A stretch of DNA of 34,352 nt from Caryophanales bacterium (GCA_016287465.1 JAEEWP010000008.1:1-34352), one strand, 5' to 3'. Shown: positions 1 to 9,090, counted from the first letter of the stretch. Notes: generated by a model from the sequence alone, not told the origin. Translations and numbers: made by a program.

Positions 1-3000
1 AATTCGGGAAGAGCGATGGAACCGGTCTTGTATGTATCAGCGATGAACTTCTGAGTATCAGAATTACCAGAAAGCATGATTCCTAAGGCTTTGTTCGTGG
101 TGAAAAGCGAAAGGACTTTCTTATCGTTCATTGGGATTGTCTTGAAGTCGATTCCCGTCATATCTTTCATCTTGCGGAGCGCAAGAGGATCGACGTGTCC
201 AAGCTCATCGAGCTTAAGACAGCTGTCGTGCATGCTCGCGAATTCGTAGTGGGTTGTTAACCATCCTACCGATTCATCGTCTGCTGGGTACTGATATGGG
301 GAGAAATCAAAGATTTCCATATCCGCTGGAATGACGACAATGCCACCAGGGTGCTGTCCAGTCGTTTTCTTAACGCCGATGCACTTGGAGGCGATGTATT
401 TGACGTATGCGTTGTCATTTAAAGCAACAGGTTTCCTAAGAACCCTTTCGTAATAGCCTTTGACGTAACCGATAGCGTTCTTCTCTTCTGAGCAGGAGAT
501 GGTTCCGGCACGGATAACGTGAGGAGAATCAACGGTTTCGCCAGCCCTATATAGTTTGTTCTCTTCCGGCGTCGAAAGAAGCTCACGGGTATAGGCGTGC
601 GCTCTAGACTGGTAGTCGGCGTCGAAGTTAAGGTCGATATCAGGAACCTTTTCAGCGTGGAAGCCTAAGAAGACCTGGAATGGTATTGACTGTCCTGCGG
701 TGATCATTGGCTTGCCACATTCTGGGCACTTCTTGGCAGGAAGATCGTATGCGCTCTTGAGAAGTTTGTCCTCAGCCCATTCGATGTGTTTGCAGTGTGG
801 ACACACATAGTGAGGCGCAAGAGGATTGACTTCAGTGATGTCGGCCATCGTGGCAGCGAAAGAGGAACCGACTGAGCCACGGCTTCCGACGAAGAAGCCA
901 TCATCGGCGGCCTTCTTAACGAGGAGGTGGGCGATGTAATAGGTAACAGCGTAACCGTTGCCGATAATACCATTAAGCTCCTGGGCCAAACGGTCTTTGA
1001 TGATTGCTTGCGGACTGCCTTCAGGATATTCAGTTTCCCTATCAATTCCGTATCTATTTTTCAAATTTGTCCAGCAAATCTCCTCTAATTTCTCTTTTGA
1101 CCCTGGGAGGTTTGCGTCTGGTGTGTAAAGTCTTGTCTTCAAGATTTCGACTGGTTCAACCTGATCGGCGATCTTGTTCGTATTCGTGATGACGATCTCT
1201 TTTGCTTTCTCTTCCCCTAACCATTCGGTGAACTCGTCAAGCATCTCTTTGGTGGTTCTGAAATGTTGGTCTGGGTTTTCATACTGGACCGTGCCATTCT
1301 CACGAGGTCTCGTCCAAAGAGGGTGGTTAACACCACCGATGGCTTTGGCACAGATAAAGACGTCACGAGAGACTTTGTCCTCTGGGTTGAGGTAATGGCA
1401 ATCGCCGGTCGCACAGACAGGTTTGCCAATCTTGTCAGCGGTATTGACGATGTTATGGAGGATATCCATAAGTCTATCGTTATCAAGCTGTCTGTCGTTG
1501 ATGAGCCAAGAATAATTCTCACGAGGCTGGACTTCGATATAGTCAAAGAATTCCATCGCCTCTTCGAGTTCTTCGTCGCTCTTGAGCATGGCGTTTTGGA
1601 AAACGTGGCCATTGAAGCAGGCACTTCCAAGGAGAAGGTTCTCACGTTCTTTTTCGATCTCGTCATAGGTGATCTTAGGAACGGAGTTTAATGTCATGTA
1701 TTTGGTTTCGCTGTGGCTGACCAAACGGTACAAGGCTTTGATGCCCTCTTGGTTCTTAGCGATGGCGATAACGTGCTCGGCTTTGATGTGCTTATACATC
1801 TTCTTGTCGGTACAGACGAGATCCTTGAGGTCTTTATGGGTATTACATCCATTCTTTTCAAGGATTGGGATGATGGCTTGCCAGACGGAGTTCAAAGCTT
1901 CGGCGTCGAAGTCGGCACGGTGGGCTTTGTCTTCGTCATAGACGTCGAGTTTAAGGTTACGGGATAAGCTGCCTAAGTTGTGTCTTGCGGCCGCCGGGAA
2001 AAGATAGTGAGATAACGCCAAGGTATCGATGACTGGATGGGTGTCTTTTGGAAGACCGACTCTAAGGCGCATGGCGTTAAGGAAGCCAACGTCGAATGAT
2101 GCGTTGTGGGAGACGAGAATGCAGCCCTCAGTGAATTTTTCGATTTCTAGGGCGGCCTCTTTTTCGGTCAAACCATCTTTGATCATCTCATCGGTGATGT
2201 GGGTCTTCTTCTGAATGATCTCAGGAATGTGCATTCCGGCATTAACGAAGAAGTCTTTTCTGTCCCTGACCATACCATCGACGACTAAAACTGCACCAAA
2301 CTCGGTGATTCTGTCATATTTCGAAGAAAGACCTGTGGTTTCGAAATCAAATACGCAGTATTTGCCTTTCGAGAGCGGAGTGTCGACGTAGTTCCAGCCA
2401 TAACGTGGATTTCTGAATGCGTATAATTCAACGCCGTAGAGGACTTTGAACTTATCTTCGGCATCGGTGATTTTCTCGTTTATCTTGAGACATGCGCCTT
2501 CGGCTTCAGGGAAGGATTGGATGACGCCATGGTCGGTGATGGCCACCGCTTTCATACCCATATGGTGGGCGAGCTTAACGTAGTCGCTTGCATCGGCAAG
2601 GCCATCCATCGCGCTCATCTTCGTGTGGGCGTGAAGCTCGACGCGCTTCTCTTCGCAAGGATCCTCACGAAGCGGTTTTGGAGGAAGAACGTCAAAGGAA
2701 TGGAGGTAGAACTGATAGAGCCCTTCGTTCGGCCCTGGCCTCTTTTCGATTTCGATAGCGCCTCTCACTCTGAGGTGGGCGCCATTGCTGATCGAACCAA
2801 GGACGGCCGGAGAAAGAACTTCTTTGTCTTCGACGCCCCTGACATTGATTGCGCTTGTGTCATCACCAAGTCCGAAGGTGGCCATGGCCTGGCCTCTTCT
2901 GGTCGTGCGTAATTCATAGCCGAAAACATAACCGGTGATTTCGAAGTTCCCACCGTAGTTGTCATAAAGCTCTTTGATGCTATCAAGCCTGTAGTAATTG

Positions 3001-3704
3001 CCTTTGGAATGAATGTTATGGGAGAGTTGCTCTTGAATTCTTTCGTTTTCTTTGAAGTGGATATAAGCCTCTTTCAGTTCTTCATCGTGTTGGGCCATAT
3101 CCTCTGCAATTGCGTCATATTCTTCAGGCGCGTTTTCATTTTCCTCAGCAAAACCCTCTTCGTTTTCTTCTTCTGGCTCTTCAGAATCTTCTTCCTCAGG
3201 GGTTTCTTCTACTGGTTGTGGCTCTGCTTTGACTTCTTCTTTCTTCGGCTCAGGTTTCTCTTCTTTAAGTTCATCGACCACTTCGATCTTGAGGCCATAG
3301 GAAAGGAATGCGAGAAGCTCATTGAAGTCTTGTACGGCAGCCTCAACGCCTTCTTCTTTCTTGGTTACGTAATGGCCGTCTTGATACTTAACGCTGATAT
3401 CGGACATGAGCCTATATTTGTCGAAGCAGAAATTGGAGAAGAGTTCGGAAACGTCTTCCTCCCCTGGCTCATCGGCATAGACGAAACGGATGTCCATGAG
3501 GAAGGTAGCATTCTGGAGAGCATCCATGAACTCGGTCATGAGAGCGTAGTCCCATGGGGTCTCTTTCCTGATCGTCATATGGACAAGGCTCTTGTTCTTA
3601 GAGTCGCTTGCGACGAACTCAAAATCCATCCCGAAACGGGTTACATCTTCGAGTCCTAGAGATTCAAGGAATCTGATGATTTTAGGTTGCTGTTTCTTGT
3701 CCAT
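1..3704 (-). CDS. polC: DNA polymerase III PolC-type alpha subunit (3' end outside window)
   Basis: This is the replicative polymerase of low-GC Gram-positive bacteria, with built-in 3'-5' proofreading. About 1234 codons are visible of a usual 1400-1450, and the C-terminus runs off the left edge. In order: an N-terminal domain, a strongly acidic Glu/Pro linker (about residues 140-215), an OB-fold region, the first PHP segment (VELHAHTKMSAMDG near 355), a DEDD exonuclease starting at FDFETTGLS (near 450), the rest of PHP, a CPHC...CPEC zinc pair (about 968-1000), and the palm motif VPDIDLNFD with catalytic aspartates (near 1021). The ATG at 3704 lies one base after the rseP stop. No good Shine-Dalgarno precedes it, so translation is probably coupled to rseP. 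In Bacillus proS lies between rseP and polC; here it is absent. Confidence 0.97.
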   Translation of the reverse strand, partial: MDKKQQPKIIRFLESLGLEDVTRFGMDFEFVASDSKNKSLVHMTIRKETPWDYALMTEFMDALQNATFLMDIRFVYADEPGEEDVSELFSNFCFDKYRLMSDISVKYQDGHYVTKKEEGVEAAVQDFNELLAFLSYGLKIEVVDELKEEKPEPKKEEVKAEPQPVEETPEEEDSEEPEEENEEGFAEENENAPEEYDAIAEDMAQHDEELKEAYIHFKENERIQEQLSHNIHSKGNYYRLDSIKELYDNYGGNFEITGYVFGYELRTTRRGQAMATFGLGDDTSAINVRGVEDKEVLSPAVLGSISNGAHLRVRGAIEIEKRPGPNEGLYQFYLHSFDVLPPKPLREDPCEEKRVELHAHTKMSAMDGLADASDYVKLAHHMGMKAVAITDHGVIQSFPEAEGACLKINEKITDAEDKFKVLYGVELYAFRNPRYGWNYVDTPLSKGKYCVFDFETTGLSSKYDRITEFGAVLVVDGMVRDRKDFFVNAGMHIPEIIQKKTHITDEMIKDGLTEKEAALEIEKFTEGCILVSHNASFDVGFLNAMRLRVGLPKDTHPVIDTLALSHYLFPAAARHNLGSLSRNLKLDVYDEDKAHRADFDAEALNSVWQAIIPILEKNGCNTHKDLKDLVCTDKKMYKHIKAEHVIAIAKNQEGIKALYRLVSHSETKYMTLNSVPKITYDEIEKERENLLLGSACFNGHVFQNAMLKSDEELEEAMEFFDYIEVQPRENYSWLINDRQLDNDRLMDILHNIVNTADKIGKPVCATGDCHYLNPEDKVSRDVFICAKAIGGVNHPLWTRPRENGTVQYENPDQHFRTTKEMLDEFTEWLGEEKAKEIVITNTNKIADQVEPVEILKTRLYTPDANLPGSKEKLEEICWTNLKNRYGIDRETEYPEGSPQAIIKDRLAQELNGIIGNGYAVTYYIAHLLVKKAADDGFFVGSRGSVGSSFAATMADITEVNPLAPHYVCPHCKHIEWAEDKLLKSAYDLPAKKCPECGKPMITAGQSIPFQVFLGFHAEKVPDIDLNFDADYQSRAHAYTRELLSTPEENKLYRAGETVDSPHVIRAGTISCSEEKNAIGYVKGYYERVLRKPVALNDNAYVKYIASKCIGVKKTTGQHPGGIVVIPADMEIFDFSPYQYPADDESVGWLTTHYEFASMHDSCLKLDELGHVDPLALRKMKDMTGIDFKTIPMNDKKVLSLFTTNKALGIMLSGNSDTQKFIADTYKTGSIALPE

Positions 3705-3705
3705 G

Positions 3706-5061
3706 TTAGAAGAGATTTACGATGTCGCGGAAAACGATGAAGAAGGAGAATCCGAAGAGAAGGATGACACCAATGAGCGAGATGGTATTCTTGACCTTTT
3801 CTGGGATTTTCTTATGGAATACGGTCTCAACAAGGACAACCAAAAGCTGATATCCATCAAGACCTGGGAACGGGAGAAGGTTGAAGATAGCGAGGTTAAG
3901 CGCAAGGAAACCGCCATAGAAGAAGAAGGTCTGAATCCAGCCTAGCTCGTTAGAGATGCTTAGAACCTGACCACCAGCCGCAACGATTGAACCGATGTTC
4001 TCAATGTGCCCGCTGAAGAGGTACTTAAGGCCTTCGCCGATCGAAGTGAATAGACTCTTGAACATCGAGCATCCGTTGGCGAGCCTTTCTCCAAAAGGAA
4101 GCCAATATTCATGGCAATGCACTTTGAGAGTGTCACTAGTGACAAGGCTTCCATATTCATTAACGACAAGGGTGATTTGCTTGAAATCGTCTTTTGTCGC
4201 CAAGAATTCCTGAACGGTTGGCATCGTCTCTCTTCCAGAAGAGGCAATGAAAGTCGGAGTCATGACGATGGTGTCACCGACTTTAGGGGTATAGGCGCCA
4301 AGCTCGATATCCGGCTTGTTATCGAGATGGATTTCTTTCTGAATCGCGTCGGCATAGTATCCGGCTTTTGGTCTATAGAACTTCGTGTTCTTGAAGACGT
4401 CGTTCTCGTTCACGACGCTGGTGATATTGAAGACGGCGACATATGTCTCTTCACCGCTCCCGTTGATGATCTTTGTATCGCAATCAATCACGTAACCGAT
4501 TTGGTTGTTGTTGTCGTCAACCGCGATTTCCGGAGCGTAAAGACGGTCGAAATCGTATTCGATGATCTCTCCGCCGATCTCGCCGGTCGTCCAGAAGCAG
4601 TATGCGCGAGCGGTTGGTTCGCCTTCGGCAATAACAGCATCCTTATTGAAACCTGTGTCGAAATAGGAGGTGGTGTAATAGTTTGGGAACGCTGTCGCAT
4701 ACACGAAGCAGAAAAGCAAAGAGGTCAAGAGGTTGACGCTGATGCCAGCGATGAAGACGAGGCATCTCTTCCACCACTTGATGCCTTCGATTGAACGTTC
4801 TCTTGGGATTACCTGTCCTTCTGGAAGCTCTAAGCCTTCTCCATGCATGGAGACATAGCCGCCAAGAGGAATCGCGCGTATGGCAAAGGTGGTTTCGGCG
4901 CCTTTTTTCTTATGTTTGAAAATGGCAGGACCGATGCCGATTGAGTATTCAAGACAGTAGACGTTATAGGCCTTGGCAACGACAAGATGGCCAAGCTCGT
5001 GGGTAGAGATAAGGATTCCGAGCATGACGATCATGACGATTATGGTGACGAAAATCTGCAT
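3706..5061 (-). CDS. rseP: RseP/RasP-type site-2 intramembrane zinc metalloprotease
   Basis: A membrane protease that cleaves anti-sigma factors and signal-peptide remnants within the bilayer. The 451 residues carry the zinc motif HELGH at 21-25 in the first membrane helix, a GGYV segment at 67-70, a second hydrophobic segment around 100-122, and the second metal motif NLLPFPGLDG at 394-403 in a C-terminal hydrophobic region. A PDZ-like stretch can be traced at about 257-315 (VGDTIVM ... ITLVVNEYG), but it is diverged and preceded by about 120 residues I cannot assign, making the protein slightly longer than usual. The usual LDGGR is LDGYQ here. The gene starts 2 bp after dxr with a good AAAGGAGT site, and its stop is 1 bp before polC, so it is mid-operon. 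Confidence 0.94.
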   Translation of the reverse strand: MQIFVTIIVMIVMLGILISTHELGHLVVAKAYNVYCLEYSIGIGPAIFKHKKKGAETTFAIRAIPLGGYVSMHGEGLELPEGQVIPRERSIEGIKWWKRCLVFIAGISVNLLTSLLFCFVYATAFPNYYTTSYFDTGFNKDAVIAEGEPTARAYCFWTTGEIGGEIIEYDFDRLYAPEIAVDDNNNQIGYVIDCDTKIINGSGEETYVAVFNITSVVNENDVFKNTKFYRPKAGYYADAIQKEIHLDNKPDIELGAYTPKVGDTIVMTPTFIASSGRETMPTVQEFLATKDDFKQITLVVNEYGSLVTSDTLKVHCHEYWLPFGERLANGCSMFKSLFTSIGEGLKYLFSGHIENIGSIVAAGGQVLSISNELGWIQTFFFYGGFLALNLAIFNLLPFPGLDGYQLLVVLVETVFHKKIPEKVKNTISLIGVILLFGFSFFIVFRDIVNLF

Positions 5062-5063
5062 GC

Positions 5064-6221
5064 TCAGTTGACTCCTTTCTCATATGTGGCACGGACATAT
5101 TCCCGCACCTCTTTATCGATTCTCACCAAGGTGGTGAGAGTTGGATTCATTATATTAGCAAAGTGATTCAAGGTCATTTCGTTTACTTTGACAATGTCGG
5201 AGAAACGGATTTTTCCTTCGAGGAAAAGGGCAATGGCCACCTCGTTGGCGGCATTTACAACTGCCGTAGCAGTTCCACCCATCTTAAGGGCCTTGATGCA
5301 AAGAGGGACGGCCGGATATCTTTCAGGATCGAACTTGTGGAAATGATATGGGCCAAACTCTTGGAGTTTCTTCACTTTGAAGACTTCGAAAGGCGTTTTG
5401 CCTTCGTATAAGGCGTAGGCAATTGGGCCATGCATATCAGGCGCGCTAACATCTCCGACGATGGTTCCGTCTTTTAAGACCAAAGCGGAATGGAGATGGC
5501 TTTCGTCATGGAGAATGACTTCAACTTTATCGACGTCGTAATGGAAAAGATGGTGAGCTTCAATGACTTCGAAGCCTTTGTTCATCATGGTGTCGCTGTC
5601 GATGGTGATCTTGGCACCCATGTTCCAGGTTGGATGGTGAAGTGCCATCTCTGGAGTGACATTATCTAGTTCGTTGAGTTTGAGGTTACGGAAAGCTCCT
5701 CCGCTTCCGGTAAGAAGGATCTTCACGACATCGTCTTTGTTGACCTTGGAGAAGCATTTGGCGATGGCAACGTGCTCTGAATCGATTGGCCACATTTTGC
5801 CATGACCTTCATCAAGAAGTTTGTTGATGATGTCCCCTGCCACAACAAGACTTTCCTTATTGGCAAGGCAAAGGATTTTATTCTCTTCGAGAGTGGTCAC
5901 AGAAGGCACTAAGCCGGAGAATCCGACCAAAGCGTTCTCGACCATATCGGCATCGCTGCTTCTGATAAGTTCAGATAATCCGTTCTCGCCAGAAAAGACT
6001 TTGAGTTCAGGGTGTTTTTTCTTCAAATCCCCTGCAAAACCCTCATCGATGCAGTAAACGCCTTTGATTGAAGGGAATCTCTCTAAGATTGGTTCGACTT
6101 TGTCCGTTTGCTTCCCAACGCTTATACCCACAAGCTCAAAAGATGCCCTGTCGGCTTCGAAAATATCAAGTGACTGGGTGCCAATATTGCCAGAGGCGCC
6201 TAGAAGCAAAACTTTACGCAT
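5064..6221 (-). CDS. dxr: 1-deoxy-D-xylulose-5-phosphate reductoisomerase
   Basis: Converts DXP to MEP with NADPH, the committed step of the non-mevalonate isoprenoid pathway, which feeds the undecaprenyl diphosphate made by the neighbouring uppS product. The 385 residues match family length. The N-terminal NADPH site is GASGNIGTQ (residues 8-16). LANKESLVVAG, PIDSEHVAI, LTGSGGAFR and the stretch from HPTWNMG to NKGFEVIEAH form the substrate and metal site, including the expected acidic ligands. It lies 3 bp after cdsA and 2 bp before rseP. No clear Shine-Dalgarno precedes the ATG, which suggests coupling to cdsA. The stop codon is TGA. Confidence 0.97.
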   Translation of the reverse strand: MRKVLLLGASGNIGTQSLDIFEADRASFELVGISVGKQTDKVEPILERFPSIKGVYCIDEGFAGDLKKKHPELKVFSGENGLSELIRSSDADMVENALVGFSGLVPSVTTLEENKILCLANKESLVVAGDIINKLLDEGHGKMWPIDSEHVAIAKCFSKVNKDDVVKILLTGSGGAFRNLKLNELDNVTPEMALHHPTWNMGAKITIDSDTMMNKGFEVIEAHHLFHYDVDKVEVILHDESHLHSALVLKDGTIVGDVSAPDMHGPIAYALYEGKTPFEVFKVKKLQEFGPYHFHKFDPERYPAVPLCIKALKMGGTATAVVNAANEVAIALFLEGKIRFSDIVKVNEMTLNHFANIMNPTLTTLVRIDKEVREYVRATYEKGVN

Positions 6222-6224
6222 AGA

Positions 6225-7286
6225 CTAAATCAAGAAGTTCCAGTCGTTTTTGATGAGAACGAGGATGATAACGGCACCGATGCTTGAGAAGATGATGCTA
6301 TCAGCACGGTCAAGGATTCCGCCGTGTCCTCTAAGGATGTTTCCGTAATCTTTGATGTTGTAGTAACGCTTGATAAGGCTGAAAGATAGATCGCCGATTG
6401 TGGCGAAGAGAGGCTCAAGGAGAGCGATAAGAACAATCCAGTACCACTTGTCGATGGTAAGGAATGGGAGAACTGGGTTTCCAGTAGCCGCTAAGATGAG
6501 GCCAAAGGCTGCGGTTGCAACGAAACCAACGATGATGCCCCAGTAAAAGCCTTCCCAGGTTTTCTTTGGAGAAATTCTCTCGTTGAGTTTGTGCTTTCCG
6601 AAATAGACGCCTCCAAAATAAGCGGCAATGTCGTTGAAGACCGGGCCGATGAAAACGAACAACAACAATTCAAAGGAACCCCAAAATTTGTAGGCAGCAG
6701 TGTTGACAAGCGCTTCGCCATAAGCCATTCCACCCCAGGTAATGTCAGCAAAACCAGAATTGGCGCACTGAACAGGATAGTAGCGAATGAAATAGAAAGC
6801 TTGGAAGCCAAGACCAACAAGCAAGGACATGAAGAAAAAGTAAGCGATGTCATCCAATCCAAAATTCTTGTCGAGGATGCCGACAACACAATAGACAAGC
6901 AAGGAAGCTGCGATGCCGATGACAGACACCTCGAAGCCTTCATAGAACTTATCAAGTGAAAACACGAAATCAGTCTGATTGTCGATGCACTTGGCATATT
7001 CGCTCATATTGTCTTTGAAGAACATCCAGTAGACGAAGGAAAGGATGATCGCATATGTCGCAACATAAACGAACCAGTTGTACTTCTTACGCGGAGCCTT
7101 GATGACCTCGGCGATGGCGATAAGAAGGAAGATCATGATGGCGAAGAAATACGCCCAACCTCCGAGAACGAAAGTCGGAACGGCAGTCACCATAAGGACT
7201 CCGGCAACGATTAAACGACTTTTAAGGGAAGTCTTGTAACCCTCTGGTGGTGTATTGATTTCGATATTTCCGATTTTCTTACTCAT
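6225..7286 (-). CDS. cdsA: phosphatidate cytidylyltransferase (CDP-diacylglycerol synthase)
   Basis: An integral membrane enzyme that makes CDP-diacylglycerol from CTP and phosphatidic acid for phospholipid synthesis. The 353 residues are longer than the usual ~270 and contain about eight hydrophobic segments. The family signature is clear near the C-terminus: SPKKTWEGFYWG, then SLIKRYYNIKDYGN followed by LRGHGGILDRADS, which holds the conserved K-D and H-G-G-x-x-D-R-x-D residues. The start overlaps the uppS stop by 8 bp (ATGAGTAA), and a purine-rich GGGGGA lies upstream. The order uppS-cdsA-dxr-rseP is the standard one in Bacilli. Confidence 0.96.
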   Translation of the reverse strand: MSKKIGNIEINTPPEGYKTSLKSRLIVAGVLMVTAVPTFVLGGWAYFFAIMIFLLIAIAEVIKAPRKKYNWFVYVATYAIILSFVYWMFFKDNMSEYAKCIDNQTDFVFSLDKFYEGFEVSVIGIAASLLVYCVVGILDKNFGLDDIAYFFFMSLLVGLGFQAFYFIRYYPVQCANSGFADITWGGMAYGEALVNTAAYKFWGSFELLLFVFIGPVFNDIAAYFGGVYFGKHKLNERISPKKTWEGFYWGIIVGFVATAAFGLILAATGNPVLPFLTIDKWYWIVLIALLEPLFATIGDLSFSLIKRYYNIKDYGNILRGHGGILDRADSIIFSSIGAVIILVLIKNDWNFLI

Positions 7287-8007
7287 TCTTTAATCCCCCG
7301 TAGCGGCGGTTCCTGTTCTGGTATTCCTTCAAGCAGTCGATGAAAGCCTTGCGACGGAAATCAGGCCACTTCACATCAGTGAAAACGAATTCCGCATAAG
7401 CGTTCTCGTATAGCATGTAGTTGGAGAGTCTTTGCTCGCCGCTGGTCCTGATCATCAAATCGACATCAGGCATTTCTGGCTGCCAAAGATAGTTTTTGAA
7501 AGCTTGCTCATCAAGGTCTTCGAGTTTGGCTTCGCCATTCTTATAGGCTTCGGCGAATTTCTTCGTGGCCCTGACGATCTCATCACGTCCACCGTAGTTA
7601 AGGCAGACATTGAAGACGCAAGAGGTGTTGTTCTTGGTCATCTCAATGGCTTCGTAGCAAACCTTTCTGGTCTGCTCTCTGATGCGGCTAAGATCACCTG
7701 AGACAACGACTTTGCCACCGGTCTTCATAATGTAATCGATTTCGCGATGGAAGAATTCCTCAAGATAGTCCATGAGGTGGTCTATCTCATCTTGTGGACG
7801 GTTCCAGTTCTCAGTCGAAAAAGCATAGAAGCTGGCGTACTTGATATTAAACTCACGACAGAGGTCATAGATCTCAATCAAGCGACGGCAGGCCTCTTTG
7901 TGGCCAAGGTGACGTGGAAGTCCGCGGAGGTTCGCCCAGCGGCCATTTCCATCCATTATGAAAGCTACGTGGTTGAGCTTCTTTTTTAAAACAAATTCTT
8001 CACTCAT
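7279..8007 (-). CDS. uppS: isoprenyl transferase (undecaprenyl diphosphate synthase)
   Basis: A cis-prenyltransferase that builds the C55 lipid carrier for cell-wall polymers. The 242 residues match the family. The catalytic signature MDGNGRWA lies at 18-25 (Asp19 catalytic), followed by RHLGHKE. The C-terminal signature runs from DVDLMIRTSGEQRLSNY to AYAEFVFTDVKWPDF. It heads the uppS-cdsA-dxr-rseP-polC operon. A TATAAT box ends only 8 nt before the ATG and there is no Shine-Dalgarno, so the first gene of this operon may be read from a leaderless transcript. Confidence 0.97.
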   Translation of the reverse strand: MSEEFVLKKKLNHVAFIMDGNGRWANLRGLPRHLGHKEACRRLIEIYDLCREFNIKYASFYAFSTENWNRPQDEIDHLMDYLEEFFHREIDYIMKTGGKVVVSGDLSRIREQTRKVCYEAIEMTKNNTSCVFNVCLNYGGRDEIVRATKKFAEAYKNGEAKLEDLDEQAFKNYLWQPEMPDVDLMIRTSGEQRLSNYMLYENAYAEFVFTDVKWPDFRRKAFIDCLKEYQNRNRRYGGLKNE

Positions 8008-8015
8008 TGAGTGAA

Positions 8016-8021
8016 ATTATA
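8016..8021 (-). promoter_or_regulatory. probable -10 box of the uppS operon, leaderless arrangement
   Basis: A perfect TATAAT lies 8 nt upstream of the uppS ATG at 8007. The best -35 at 17-bp spacing (TTTTCT, 8039-8044) is poor. Normal promoter geometry puts the transcript start within 1-2 nt of the ATG. No purine-rich ribosome-binding site is present. Confidence 0.6.
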
Positions 8022-8052
8022 GAACGAAATGGGGTTATAGAAAATACGTAAG

Positions 8053-8080
8053 GCCGAAAAAGGAAGAATTTCCTTTCGGC
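8053..8080. repeat. imperfect inverted repeat between divergent uppS and repeat-protein promoters
   Basis: GCCGAA (8053-8058) pairs with TTCGGC (8075-8080), and AGGAA (8061-8065) with TTCCT (8070-8074). Two bases bulge between the two pairs and the loop is 4 nt. No T-run follows on either strand, so it is not a standard terminator. It could be an operator shared by the two divergent genes. Confidence 0.45.
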
Positions 8081-8121
8081 AATCCTTTTCCGAAAAAAGT
8101 GCATTAGCCAGGGAATAACGA

Positions 8122-8127
8122 TAAAAT
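8122..8127 (+). promoter_or_regulatory. probable -10 box of the repeat-protein gene, leaderless arrangement
   Basis: TAAAAT ends 10 nt before the ATG at 8138, with no Shine-Dalgarno between them. No convincing -35 was found, so this box rests on its position and on the same arrangement at uppS, pyrH and rbgA. Confidence 0.45.
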
Positions 8128-8137
8128 AGTCTCACTT

Positions 8138-9043
8138 ATGGAAGAAAACGAAACCAAAGTTGAAACGGAAAAAGTCGAAGAAACCGTAGAAATCGCTGAC
8201 AAAACCCCCGTGGAATCCAAAAAGATGTCCCCTAAAGAAAAGAAGGCGACATGGATCATTGGATCAGTCGGCGTCCTTTTGGTTGCCGCTTTCACGACCG
8301 TCCTTATCGTTGGGGCTGTGACCGACTATAAGAAGTCTCAGAGAACCCCTATCTACACGATTCCATGGAACACCGATCTCGCTGGTTTCTATGATGAGAA
8401 TGACAAATACATCAGTGGAGGCAATGGCGACTACGTTAAGAAGAAGGACAGCGCCGACAATGAATACGCCCATTTAAGGCAAGTCGGCACTTCTACAAGA
8501 GCAAGAACCTTTGTCCTACCGACATACGTGACTATCAAAGAGGACGAAAAAGAGAATAAGTATCAGGTCTTCACGGTCGGAAAAGAGGAAGGAAACATCT
8601 TCCATTCCGGAAGCGAAAACATCTCCGCGATATATGCACAGTCTCTTTATAAAGAGATAGGAGCTTATTCTTTCTCCAATCTTCCTTCCTTAACCAAGGT
8701 TTCTCTCAGAAGCGCACCTAAAGGAAAACAAGAAATCGGCGATCACGCCTTTTATGGTGATACCCTTCTCAAAGATGTCACGCTTGCCGACAACCTAACC
8801 GCTCTTGGAGAATCAGCTTTCGAAGGCTGCACTGCCTTGGAGCAGATTAACCTCTCGGGTTCCTTAACCAAACTCGGTAAGAACGTCTTCAAAGATACTT
8901 CAATGCGTTACATCAACTTCAACGGAAATAGAACCGATTGGGATACCGTCACCAAAGAAGAAGGCTGGGACGAAGGCTTGCATGAGTGCTACATCCAGCT
9001 CCTCAAAGAAGAACAAAGAAGCCCATACATCTATATCGAATAG
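8138..9043 (+). CDS. single-pass membrane protein with BspA-type leucine-rich repeats
   Basis: I do not recognise this as a named gene. The 301 residues have a highly charged Glu/Lys-rich N-terminus (1-38), one membrane helix at about 39-62, and an outer part of about 240 residues. Between about 185 and 285 the outer part shows repeats typical of the LRR_5/BspA family, such as IGAYSFSNLPSLTKVSL, IGDHAFYGDTLLKDVTL and LGESAFEGCTALEQINL. With no signal peptidase site, it is probably anchored with the N-terminus inside and the repeats outside, as in surface or binding proteins. It is the only plus-strand gene in the left 21 kb. It interrupts the conserved frr-uppS junction and has its own -10 box and a terminator shared with frr. 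The function is unknown; repeats of this kind usually bind proteins. Confidence 0.85.
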   Translation: MEENETKVETEKVEETVEIADKTPVESKKMSPKEKKATWIIGSVGVLLVAAFTTVLIVGAVTDYKKSQRTPIYTIPWNTDLAGFYDENDKYISGGNGDYVKKKDSADNEYAHLRQVGTSTRARTFVLPTYVTIKEDEKENKYQVFTVGKEEGNIFHSGSENISAIYAQSLYKEIGAYSFSNLPSLTKVSLRSAPKGKQEIGDHAFYGDTLLKDVTLADNLTALGESAFEGCTALEQINLSGSLTKLGKNVFKDTSMRYINFNGNRTDWDTVTKEEGWDEGLHECYIQLLKEEQRSPYIYIE

Positions 9044-9061
9044 AGTTTGCTTATAACAAAA

Positions 9062-9090
9062 AATCCCCTGCAAATTCAGGGGATTTTATT
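9062..9090. terminator. bidirectional terminator between the repeat-protein gene and frr
   Basis: AATCCCCTG (9062-9070) pairs with CAGGGGATT (9077-9085) over a 6-nt loop. T-rich tails follow on both strands, so it can end transcription of the plus-strand gene and of the minus-strand pyrH-frr unit. Confidence 0.93.

Noticed and set aside
3009-3659. 216-codon open frame on the plus strand, very rich in Phe
   Set aside because: It is antisense to the acidic linker and N-terminus of polC. Its Phe/Leu runs are just the complement of Glu/Lys codons.
4111-4794. 227-codon plus-strand frame
   Set aside because: It is antisense to rseP, whose motifs are certain. It shows no family features and no ribosome-binding site.
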